DNA of 62,703 bases from Prolixibacteraceae bacterium (GTDB lineage: Bacteria; Bacteroidota; Bacteroidia; Bacteroidales; Prolixibacteraceae), in contig JAIOZY010000023.1 in the NCBI GenBank assembly GCA_021740385.1, forward strand, positions 1-62,703, read 5' to 3'. Each line of letters starts with the position of its first letter. Position 1 is the stretch's first letter. Below the pieces are notes generated by a model. The model made no database searches and was not told the DNA's origin. It was given only the letters and a program-made list of their open reading frames with translations. Shown here one piece after another: positions 8,248 through 16,446 of the stretch. The position numbers and the translations under genes were made by a program.

Positions 8248-10266
8248 ATGACAAAAAAGAGCATACAAACAGTTGCAGCAATGATTTTCGCAGGAACCCT
8301 TGCTTTTTCCTGTAGTGAACAAAACCTTTCGCGCCAGACGCTGAAATCGCCCGATGGAATGAATAAAATAATTCTGACCGTTGATGATGGGGAAATATAC
8401 TATTCGGTTTTCCGAAAAGGCGAGGAAGTGTTAAAGCCGTCACAACTGGGTTTTGTTTTAAAAAACGGTACGGTTTTAGGGACAAGAATGAAGGTTGATA
8501 ACGTTTCGCGAAATTCATTTAACGAAACATGGGAACAACCCTGGGGCGAAAAGCGACTTATTGAAAACCGGTATGAAGAAATGACAATACACCTTTCATC
8601 GGGCAATGGGGAAAAACATTACATGAACCTTATTTTCAGGGCGTTTAACGACGGTATTGCTTTCAGGTACGAAATACCCGAACAGGAACATATCGATTCA
8701 TTCGTTATTGCCGATGAACTCACCCAGTTTTCACTGCCCACAACCGACAGTGCCTGGTGGATTTCGGCCTACAAAGGTGAATACTACGAAAACATCACAA
8801 AACATACCCCTTTAAACCAGATTGATACAGCAAGCTGCCCGGTAACTATCAAAACTGTAAATGACAAATATCTTGTAATACACGAGGCCAACCTTACCGA
8901 TTATGCTGCCATGAACCTTTATTGCACGGGAGAATCGACCCTGAACTGCGACCTTACGCCGTGGTCGACAGGCGAGAAGGTTTTTGCCAAAGCACCCATG
9001 AAATCGCCCTGGCGGATGATGATCATTGCCGATAAACCCGGTGACTTAATTACCTCTTACCTTGAACTCAATTTGAACGAACCCTGCGCCTTCGACGATG
9101 TTTCGTGGATTGAGCCCTGCCGCTATATTGGTATTTGGTGGGGCATGCACATGGGTTATTACACCTGGCACATGGGCCCAAACCACGGTGCAACCACCGA
9201 AAATGCAATGAAATACATCGATTTTGCGGCCGAACACGGTTTTAAAGGTGTGCTTGTTGAGGGCTGGAACAAAGGATGGGAAAACGACTGGACCAAGGAG
9301 GGAGATAAATTCAGTTTTACCGAACCTTACCCCGATTTCGACCTTGAAAAAGTAACCGCTTATGGCCATTCTAAAGGTGTAAAACTTGTTGGCCACCACG
9401 AAACCGGCGGGGCAACCAGAAATTACGAGAAGCAGCTCGAAGATGCTTTTGCTTTGTACAAAAAACTTGGCGTCAACAGTGTCAAAACCGGATACGTGAG
9501 CCCCCTGCTCGATGGAAAAGAGAGGCACAGCAGCCAGTACGGGGTGCGCCACATGCGGAAAGTAGTTGAAACGGCAGCTAAATACCACATCTCCATCGAT
9601 AACCACGAGCCGGTTATGCCCACGGGATTACGGCGCACTTTCCCCAACCTGATGACCGGCGAAGGGATGCGCGGACAGGAATACAATGCATGGTCGACCG
9701 ACGGGGGCAACCCGGTAAACCATACTTGCATTATTCCGTTTACACGCGGTTTGGCAGGGCCCATGGATTACACCCCCGGTGTGTTCAATTTCGAAAACCC
9801 GGTAAACCCGGGTACCCGGGTAAAAACAACACTTGCCCACCAATTGGCACTATTCGTTATACTTTACAGCCCGCTGCAAATGGCGTGCGACCTGCCTGAA
9901 AATTATGAAGGAAATCCGGCTTTTAAATTCATCGAAAACGTGCCTGTGAACTGGGATGTTACCAAAGTACCCGATGCCGAAATCGGGGAGTATGTTTACA
10001 TGGTACGGAAAGACCGGAACTCGAAGGACTGGTACCTGGGGTGTATTACAAACGATAACCCACGAGAAGCCAACATCAACCTCTCGTTTCTGGAAAAAAA
10101 CAAGCTTTATAATGCTGAAGTATATCGTGACGGAGACGGCGCCAATTGGGAAACCAACCCAACATCGGTAACAATTGAAACCGTTACCGTTAGCAGCAAC
10201 GATTTTTTGCCCGTGAAACTTGCCCCGGGCGGAGGAATGGCTGTGCGGTTTACGCTGCAACAATAG
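8248..10266 (+). CDS. susB: GH97 alpha-glucosidase lipoprotein (inverting SusB type)
   Basis: The 672-aa product has a lipobox at Cys22 (AFSC) and the GH97 layout: N-terminal beta-sandwich (about 30-280), catalytic barrel (about 290-560) and C-terminal beta domain. Key residues line up with SusB of Bacteroides thetaiotaomicron at a constant offset of 54: Glu385 (HHET), Glu454 (NHEP) and Glu478 (GQEY) against SusB Glu439, Glu508 and Glu532. Glu472 (GEGM) matches a SusB calcium ligand. Retaining GH97 members have an Asp nucleophile instead, so an inverting alpha-glucosidase acting on malto-oligosaccharide-like products is expected. It is the last gene of the locus, 36 bp after the GH99-like gene. 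Confidence 0.92.
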   Translation: MTKKSIQTVAAMIFAGTLAFSCSEQNLSRQTLKSPDGMNKIILTVDDGEIYYSVFRKGEEVLKPSQLGFVLKNGTVLGTRMKVDNVSRNSFNETWEQPWGEKRLIENRYEEMTIHLSSGNGEKHYMNLIFRAFNDGIAFRYEIPEQEHIDSFVIADELTQFSLPTTDSAWWISAYKGEYYENITKHTPLNQIDTASCPVTIKTVNDKYLVIHEANLTDYAAMNLYCTGESTLNCDLTPWSTGEKVFAKAPMKSPWRMMIIADKPGDLITSYLELNLNEPCAFDDVSWIEPCRYIGIWWGMHMGYYTWHMGPNHGATTENAMKYIDFAAEHGFKGVLVEGWNKGWENDWTKEGDKFSFTEPYPDFDLEKVTAYGHSKGVKLVGHHETGGATRNYEKQLEDAFALYKKLGVNSVKTGYVSPLLDGKERHSSQYGVRHMRKVVETAAKYHISIDNHEPVMPTGLRRTFPNLMTGEGMRGQEYNAWSTDGGNPVNHTCIIPFTRGLAGPMDYTPGVFNFENPVNPGTRVKTTLAHQLALFVILYSPLQMACDLPENYEGNPAFKFIENVPVNWDVTKVPDAEIGEYVYMVRKDRNSKDWYLGCITNDNPREANINLSFLEKNKLYNAEVYRDGDGANWETNPTSVTIETVTVSSNDFLPVKLAPGGGMAVRFTLQQ

Positions 10267-10342
10267 TGTAAAATGTGTCAGTAGTCATTTGTGAATAGTT
10301 TAGCTGTTGGCTGGCGGTTTATGGTAATTGGTTCCTATTCGA

Positions 10343-11038
10343 TTATTCAGCCGAGGGAAGAGTAAAAGTGAATGAAGTCCCTTTTCCTTCTTCGCTTTCA
10401 ACTGAAATTTTCCCGTTGTTTTTTTCAACGAATTCTTTACAAATTATAAGCCCCAAACCCGAACTTGGTTCATCGTTTGTGCCGGGGCGGTTAGTTTTTT
10501 TATCGATACGAAATAAATCATTAAGTAGCTTTTTACTCATGCCAATACCTGTATCCCTAATCGTTACCGAAGTGAAACCATCGTCATTTTTTGATGCTTC
10601 AACATCAATTTTTCCGCCCGAAGGAGTAAACTTCAACGCATTGGTTAAAAGGTTATGAACAACAATTTGCACCATGTTTTTATCGGCACGAACTTGCAAA
10701 CCAACAGGCACTTCGTTAATAATTTTAATTTGTTTTTGTTTCGCCATATCGGATGATACTAAAAAACACTCATCAAAAACATCGAACAATGAAAATAGCT
10801 CAGTTTTTGGTTTTATCATGCCCCGTTGCAGTCTCGACCATTCAAGCAGGTTTGAAAGTAATGTATATAGCTTTGAAGCTGAGCTTTTCATGTTTCGAAC
10901 CAATTCAAGAATTTGATCTTCTGTCAGGGTGTTAATCTCTTTTTCGAGAACTTCTGTTAACCCGAGAAAAGAATTGAATGGGCTCCTGAGGTCATGAGCA
11001 ATAATTGAGAACAGCTTATCTTTTTGTGCATTTAACCT
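10343..11038 (-). pseudogene. histidine kinase remnant A (HisKA + HATPase, no N-terminus)
   Basis: An open frame of 231 codons encodes the phosphoacceptor motif (SIIAHDLRSPFNS), the dimerisation helices (LLEWSRLQRG), the N box (VHNLLTNALKF), G1 (DTGIGMS) and G2 (SGLGLIICKEF), ending in LPSAE. At its 5' end the frame is closed by TAA at 11041-11039 and has no start codon before the H box; the first ATG (10903) lies after it. The bases just upstream are a copy of the 3' end of the kinase gene at 12087-16367, so the true N-terminus has been replaced by recombination. Probably not expressed as a functional kinase. Confidence 0.75.
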
Positions 11039-11085
11039 TTAACCGGCAATGTAAAAAGAAATTTACTCCCGGCCCCTTCGTTGCT
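10761..11085. repeat. direct repeat copy A of a 325-bp histidine-kinase segment
   Basis: It aligns without gaps to 11816-12140 at a constant offset of 1,055 bp. By hand I count about 36 mismatches in 325 bp. They are unevenly spread: the 150 bp from 10931 to 11080 have only 2, while the 170 bp to the left have about 33. The segment joins the last 50 or so bases of the 12087-16367 gene to the front of a second kinase. Confidence 0.85.
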
Positions 11086-11815
11086 CCTATTTTGTGCAAT
11101 GCATGACCCACTATTCTATTTCAATATTTTATTGATTCTTCTTGCAATAAAGTAACACAGATAGGCGAGTTGGCCGTTAAAAATGCGGGCAGCGTCCCGC
11201 GGGACGAAAAGATTGTATTGCAGCTGGTTGCTTTAATGCAAATAAAATGCATGTTTTAATCTTGGTTAATTGCAATGACATCTTTGAGGAGGTGCGTGGG
11301 GCAGCTTATTTTTAACTTGTCCCGACGTACGTCGGGATTGCTTCGTCCCGATTTTAATCGGGATGAAGGCCTGTCCGGCGAGGACAATGTTAAGGCTTTT
11401 ATGAAGTATTTGTCTTCAAGCCAGACAGGCTCCTACTTTTCCTTGGATGAAAAGTAGGCAAAAATCAAGAACAATTTAAGTTGCCCCACGCACCTCCTCA
11501 ATGTTGTCCTCCCTTTTGTCAACATAAGGAACTTGCCAATTCCCTTCAAAGAATGAAATTGGAGGAATACAAACATTTCGTCACGCTCACTCTGCCCACA
11601 AATTGTTCGGCCTACCCACCGCTTTTGCGAAGGTAAATCTGTCAACTTAATTCAGATGTGTTTGAAGAAGGAAAATTGACACTACCTTTTGCTTGGTTAA
11701 TAAATAGAAAAGATAAGAAAACATTAATGCATGACCCAAAATCAAAACTTACAGGTCGGAACAGCGTGATATTCAGTCGTTCGTTTTGTGGGCGTCTTTG
11801 TAGTGCACAAAACAG
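11039..11815. other. gene-free stretch between the two kinase remnants
   Basis: About 780 bp with no credible gene. It holds the tail copy of the large kinase (to about 11085), a perfect 12-bp palindrome GTCCCGCGGGAC (11194-11205), the MITE-like element (11284-11501) and about 310 bp (11502-11815) in which I see nothing recognisable. Short reading frames at 11275-11457 and 11433-11645 are translations of the element's inverted repeats. Confidence 0.6.
11284..11501. mobile_element. MITE-like element with 25-bp terminal inverted repeats
   Basis: The 218-bp element is bounded by inverted repeats at 11284-11308 and 11477-11501 that match at 24 of 25 positions (core GAGGAGGTGCGTGGGGCA). Inside are stacked hairpins: TCCCGACGTACGTCGGGA, TCCCGATTTTAATCGGGA, and CCTACTTTTC/GAAAAGTAGG (11432-11458) around a 7-base loop. 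No transposase is encoded, and no clear target-site duplication is seen. The structure fits a non-autonomous miniature element mobilised in trans, but a conserved structured intergenic repeat is an alternative. Confidence 0.6.
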
Positions 11816-12093
11816 GAAAAACACTCGTTAAAAACATCGAACAATAAAAAATGCTCAGCATTTGGTTTAATCATGCCCCGTTGCATCCTCGACCATTCAG
11901 GTAAATTCAAAAGTAATGTATAAAGCCTTGAGGCTGAACCTTTCAAATTTTTAACCAATTCCAAAACTTGATCTTCTGCTAAAGTGTTAATCTCTTTTTC
12001 GAGAACTTCTGTTAACCCGAGAAAAGAATTGAATGGGCTCCTTAGGTCATGAGCAATAATTGAGAACAGCTTAACTTTTTGTGCATTTAACCT
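11773..12093 (-). pseudogene. histidine kinase remnant B (HisKA only)
   Basis: The open frame of 106 codons is the second copy of remnant A's front half: SIIAHDLRSPFNS, LLLNLPEWSRMQRG and FDVFNECF are present. Homology stops near 11816 and the frame runs into unrelated sequence, ending in KTND. No HATPase domain follows and no start codon precedes the H box, because the frame is closed by TAA at 12096-12094. It overlaps the stop of the intact 12087-16367 gene by 7 bp in a different frame. It is dead as a kinase. Confidence 0.75.
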
Positions 12094-12140
12094 TTAACCG
12101 GCAATGTAAAAAGAAATTTACTCCCGGCCCCTTCGCTGCT
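11816..12140. repeat. direct repeat copy B of the 325-bp histidine-kinase segment
   Basis: Partner of 10761-11085 at an ungapped offset of 1,055 bp. Its right-hand 54 bp (12087-12140) are the genuine 3' end of the intact kinase gene, which shows that the duplication took in the junction between that gene and the adjoining kinase fragment. Confidence 0.85.
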
Positions 12141-15100
12141 TTCGGCCCATATTTTCCCACCGTGTTTTTCAACAAATTCTTTGCAAAGGATCAGCCCCAG
12201 TCCGGTGCTGGGTTCGCCATCGGTGCCGGGGCGGCTCACGTTGGTGTCGATGCGGAAAAGGTTATTCAACCTTTTAACATCCATTCCTATGCCGTTGTCG
12301 GAAACGGTAAACAACAGCCTGCCTGATTTCTGCTTTTGCACTTTCACATCAACTTTTCCACCGGGTTTGGTGAATTTTATGGCGTTGGAAACGAGGTTAC
12401 GCATTATCGAATGGAGCATGTTTTCATCGGCTTTAACCAACAAGCCATCGGGATAATCAAAGTATACATTGATTGATTTCTTTTCGGCATTCTCGCGTGT
12501 TGTTGCTTCAATTTCACTGAAGAAATCGTCGAGGTTGATTTTACGGGGCTCGAAGGGCATTGTGTTCCTTTGCAGGCGCGACCACTCGAGCAGGTTTTCG
12601 AGGAGTGATGATGCTGAATGGGCGGTACGGTTCAGTGCCCGTGAATATTGCAGGTACTCGTCAACCGAAAATTTTGATTTTTCATCGGCCATCAGCTCGG
12701 TAAACCCGACCAGCGAAGCAAACGGGGCACGGAGGTCGTGGGCAATAATTGAAAAGAATTTATCTTTGGTAATGTTCAGTTGTTTCAATTCATCGGCGGT
12801 TTCTTTTAAGGCTTTTTCAATTTCTTTTCGTTGTGTGATGTCTTCCATCAGTGTAAACACTTTTTCAACCTTTCCCGAGGGGCCTTCGAGGGGAACAAGG
12901 TAGCTCGAAAGATAGCTATCTTTACCCCATTTCGATTTATAAGGGATTTCAGAAATAAGTACGCTATTCTCTTTTATACAACGTTTGTAGGTTTCAGCAT
13001 ATCCATTCCCAACCAAAGGCTCATACGTTAAAACATTAATCCTTTTTGTCGCTTCAAGCGAAGGCGACCCCAGTATTTTCAGCAGGGCTTCATTTCCTTC
13101 TTCAATGGTACCGTCGGCATTGCCAATATATATGCCCAGCGGCGAATTTTCGAACAACAACCTGAATTTCTGTTCGCTTTGGCGAAGTTGTTCTTCCGCT
13201 TTTTTGCGCTCGGTAATGTGCCCCAACCTTTCGGCAATGCTGTTTACAAGCCATAATTCTTCGTTCAAAAAGGGGCCTTTGTCTTTTTCGGGCATGGCTT
13301 TAAGATACCCAGCTTCAAACTCGCCCACTTTTTTATCGAAAACCTTAATGGGTGCTGACAATTTCCATTTGCTCTTTTGCGTATAATTCGGTGTTTTGTA
13401 TTCCACACCGTCAACTTCCAGCCGGGCAAAACATAAACCCGGGTATTGCATGCTTTCAGGAAAAACATTTGTGAAGCGGCGGTATAGATCATCAATCGGC
13501 ATTTGGCGATTTTCGGTCATTTCCGATAACCGGTAAAACGCACTCAGTTCTTTTAATCGTTCTTTGGCATTGTGTTCGGCTAATATCAATTCAGTAACAT
13601 CGGTAAGGAAATAAAACCCGGAAGGTTTACCATTCCAGTTTAGCACGGATCCGCTCAGCGTAGCCCAGCGGATGCTTCCGTTCTTTCGTACAACCCTCAA
13701 CTGATATTGTTTAACAACGGGTTTGCCTTTCATCCTGAGTGAGTAATTCTCTTTTACCCGGTTAATGTCGTCGGGATGGATGAACTTCGCGAACTTTTCA
13801 TTAAGAACTTCTTCACGGGGGTATCCAATCAGCTCGGTCAGTTTCGGGTTAAAGTATACTATTTTTTGTTCACTGATGATAACGATGGCTTCCTGCGAGG
13901 TTTCGAACATGAGGCGGTGACGCTCTTCGCTTTCGCGGAGCTGTGTTTCATACAATTTGCGTTCAATAATTATTCCCGCCTGGCGTACGAAAAGCTCGAT
14001 ATAATCAGTATCGCTAATGGGTTTTTTTGAACGGTGAAAGAAGTGGATTGTGGCATATAGCCGGTTGCCCTTGTTAATCCCAATGGTATAAATTTGTTTG
14101 ATATTTAGAAGTTTTTCGATTGTTTTTGCTGCCAATTCGGGAAACTCGGGGCCTGAAAACCCGGTTAGGCCTTGATCAAAAGAATGAAATTTACCTGAAA
14201 CAAATAGTTCCTGGTGAAAAGGGATGACTTTAAACCCCTTTTTAAAAATATTAAATCCGGCAACTGTATTGGTTTTGTTTATGATTTGTGTTGAAATGCC
14301 CTTTACTATTTTGGGGTACGATACCGTTTGGGATTCATCGATTGTTGAAAAGAGGATGACCGTATCGGGGTAATGCTTGTGCAGCATTTCTGTAAGGTAA
14401 TTGTAAATGTCTTCAACCTCCGGCAGCTTTAACATTTCGTTACCCGAAAGGCCCAGTTCCTTCAATTTTTGCATGTTCGCGCTTAAAGCCTCTTCGGCAC
14501 TTTTCCGCCGGGTAATATCTTCGGTAATAACCGCAAACTGGTTGGGTTGTGGCCGGTAGGCAAGAACACTGTAATGCCGTTCTAATTCGCGTGCATAATT
14601 TTCAAAGGAAACGGGTTTGCCGGTAAGGGCTACTTCTCCATACTTTTCTATCCATTTTTTTTCGGTATCGGGCAAAACTTCCAAAACCGTTTTCCCGATA
14701 ATTTCATCTTTCTTTAAACCGGTTATGCCTTCAAAGCCGGGGTTTACATCAAGGAAACGGTAATCGACAGGCTTGCCCTTTTCATCGAGAATTATTTCGT
14801 GCACGGCCAGCCCAAATTGCATCTGGTTTACCAGGTTCCGGAATTTTGCCTCACTATCTTTAAGTGCTTTCACTGCACTTTTGTGTTCTTTTTCGGTTTC
14901 AATTGCTTCAAGTGCATAGTTAATATCCGACACTACTTCATCGAGCAGTTTGATCTCTTCGGAGGTAAAAAAACCGGCCTGGTCTGAATAAATAGAAATG
15001 CTGCCAATTACTGATTCAAAAGCAGTTAAGGGCAGTGCAATTACCGACTGGTAACCGCGCTTCAGGGCTTCTTCCCTTCGCAAGGCCATTAGCGTGTCGG

Positions 15101-16367
15101 TTTCAATGTTGTTACACACAACATGTTTTTTTTCACGGATTGCCGTACCCGAAGGACCGTTTTCTGTTTGCCTTCCTGTTAGTTTAAATGAGACAACATC
15201 AGACAAATATTTTCCCTCGAGTCCGGCCCACGAGCAGGGTTTTACAACCTGTTTCCCCGTGTTGGCCATTCCAATCCATGCCATCCTGAATTTTCCGTGT
15301 TCAATGGCTATGCGGCATACTTCGTCAAACAATTTTTGTCTGTTGCGGTTATGAACAATGGCCTGGTTTACCTGGCTGATAAAAGCGTAGAGCCGGTTAA
15401 GCTTGCGAATTTTCACATCATCTTCGCGCCTTTTTACAATTTTCCATACCGTATCCATCATCAGTTGAAGCTGCCTGATATCGGAATCGTTATAGTCGTC
15501 GCTTTTATTGGCCACCCCAACAACGGCCACAATTTTTTCTTCGCTGAAAATGGGTATTGTCAGGAATTTGTGCAGGGGTGCATGTCCCCGCGGCGTTCCC
15601 TTTTTCAGTGGGCCGGGTTTGGTAAAATGGTTGTCGATGATGGGTTTGCGCTGCCTGACAGCCTCGCCCCACAGCCCGGTTTTTTCGAGCTCGTAAATGG
15701 TTTGCGGTTCGGTTATGGTGCATTGGTGCATCACCTCTTTCGACCAACTGTTCAGTTTGAATTTTTGGGTTTCTTCATCGTAGAAATAGATGTAGCCAAT
15801 TTCGCTTCCGGTAAGGGTAATGGCTTCGTTGAGGGCAAAATCGAGCAGTTGTTGCAGGGTGCCGGCAGGGAATTGGCTAATACGCAAAAGCCCCTCGAGA
15901 CGGGCTTCTTCAAGCTTCAGGCTCTCTTCGGTTTTTTTCTGCCGGGTTATGTCCTGGTGTGTGCCCGACATCCACAAGGGTTTCCCGTCGGGTGTCCATT
16001 CCGATACTTTGCCCCGGTCGTTAATCCAAATCCAGTGGCCATCTTTGTGTTTCATCCTTAATTCAGCCTCGTAATAACCGGTTTCGCCCCTGAAATGTCT
16101 GTCAAGTTTTTCTTTAGCTTCTTTTAAATCATCGGGATGGCATAGCCTGCTCCAGGTTTCTATGGTTGTTTTTCCCAGTTCGTCAAGGCCGTACCCAATC
16201 ATGTTTGCCCAGGTTTCGTTAAAAACGGTTTCCCCGGTTTGCACGTTCCATTTCCAGGTGCCGGTATTGGTGGCTTCAATAACAAAATTGAACCATTCGT
16301 TTGCCTTACTCAGCTCATCTTTACCGGCTGTTTTTCCTTTGTTGTTATTTTCTTTTTGCCCCTTCAT
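12087..16367 (-). CDS. large multi-PAS/GAF sensor histidine kinase (cytoplasmic)
   Basis: The 1,426-aa product has no signal peptide or membrane segment. Approximate order: PAS with PAC (25-150, HPDDLKEAKEKL, SGTHQDITRQKK), GAF (155-315), GAF (325-500), PAS (505-630), a GAF-like domain (640-835), PAS (840-960), a second GAF-like domain (965-1085) and PAS (1090-1210). The kinase core follows: HisKA (SIIAHDLRAPF, about 1215-1285) and HATPase (N box MRNLVSNAIKF, G1 DNGIGMD, G2 TGLGLILCKEF, to 1425). It senses several cytosolic signals or protein states and autophosphorylates on His. It has no receiver of its own; the cognate regulator is not obvious. Its 3' end has been copied downstream at 11032-11085. 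Confidence 0.9.
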   Translation of the reverse strand: MKGQKENNNKGKTAGKDELSKANEWFNFVIEATNTGTWKWNVQTGETVFNETWANMIGYGLDELGKTTIETWSRLCHPDDLKEAKEKLDRHFRGETGYYEAELRMKHKDGHWIWINDRGKVSEWTPDGKPLWMSGTHQDITRQKKTEESLKLEEARLEGLLRISQFPAGTLQQLLDFALNEAITLTGSEIGYIYFYDEETQKFKLNSWSKEVMHQCTITEPQTIYELEKTGLWGEAVRQRKPIIDNHFTKPGPLKKGTPRGHAPLHKFLTIPIFSEEKIVAVVGVANKSDDYNDSDIRQLQLMMDTVWKIVKRREDDVKIRKLNRLYAFISQVNQAIVHNRNRQKLFDEVCRIAIEHGKFRMAWIGMANTGKQVVKPCSWAGLEGKYLSDVVSFKLTGRQTENGPSGTAIREKKHVVCNNIETDTLMALRREEALKRGYQSVIALPLTAFESVIGSISIYSDQAGFFTSEEIKLLDEVVSDINYALEAIETEKEHKSAVKALKDSEAKFRNLVNQMQFGLAVHEIILDEKGKPVDYRFLDVNPGFEGITGLKKDEIIGKTVLEVLPDTEKKWIEKYGEVALTGKPVSFENYARELERHYSVLAYRPQPNQFAVITEDITRRKSAEEALSANMQKLKELGLSGNEMLKLPEVEDIYNYLTEMLHKHYPDTVILFSTIDESQTVSYPKIVKGISTQIINKTNTVAGFNIFKKGFKVIPFHQELFVSGKFHSFDQGLTGFSGPEFPELAAKTIEKLLNIKQIYTIGINKGNRLYATIHFFHRSKKPISDTDYIELFVRQAGIIIERKLYETQLRESEERHRLMFETSQEAIVIISEQKIVYFNPKLTELIGYPREEVLNEKFAKFIHPDDINRVKENYSLRMKGKPVVKQYQLRVVRKNGSIRWATLSGSVLNWNGKPSGFYFLTDVTELILAEHNAKERLKELSAFYRLSEMTENRQMPIDDLYRRFTNVFPESMQYPGLCFARLEVDGVEYKTPNYTQKSKWKLSAPIKVFDKKVGEFEAGYLKAMPEKDKGPFLNEELWLVNSIAERLGHITERKKAEEQLRQSEQKFRLLFENSPLGIYIGNADGTIEEGNEALLKILGSPSLEATKRINVLTYEPLVGNGYAETYKRCIKENSVLISEIPYKSKWGKDSYLSSYLVPLEGPSGKVEKVFTLMEDITQRKEIEKALKETADELKQLNITKDKFFSIIAHDLRAPFASLVGFTELMADEKSKFSVDEYLQYSRALNRTAHSASSLLENLLEWSRLQRNTMPFEPRKINLDDFFSEIEATTRENAEKKSINVYFDYPDGLLVKADENMLHSIMRNLVSNAIKFTKPGGKVDVKVQKQKSGRLLFTVSDNGIGMDVKRLNNLFRIDTNVSRPGTDGEPSTGLGLILCKEFVEKHGGKIWAESSEGAGSKFLFTLPVKG

Positions 16368-16446
16368 CTCTTCATTCTTACATCCCTTATTTTCAATAGG
16401 ATAAATGCTTATCTGTCATTTACATACAATAGTTATAAAAGCACGT

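Noticed and set aside
11275-11645. Two small reading frames (11275-11457 plus, 11433-11645 minus) sharing an LRRCVGQ start
   Set aside because: The shared peptide is just the two inverted ends of the MITE-like element translated; there is no supported gene.
15297-16061. 254-codon plus-strand frame opposite the large kinase
   Set aside because: It is antisense to well-conserved GAF/PAS coding sequence, has no family features and reflects codon bias of the real gene.
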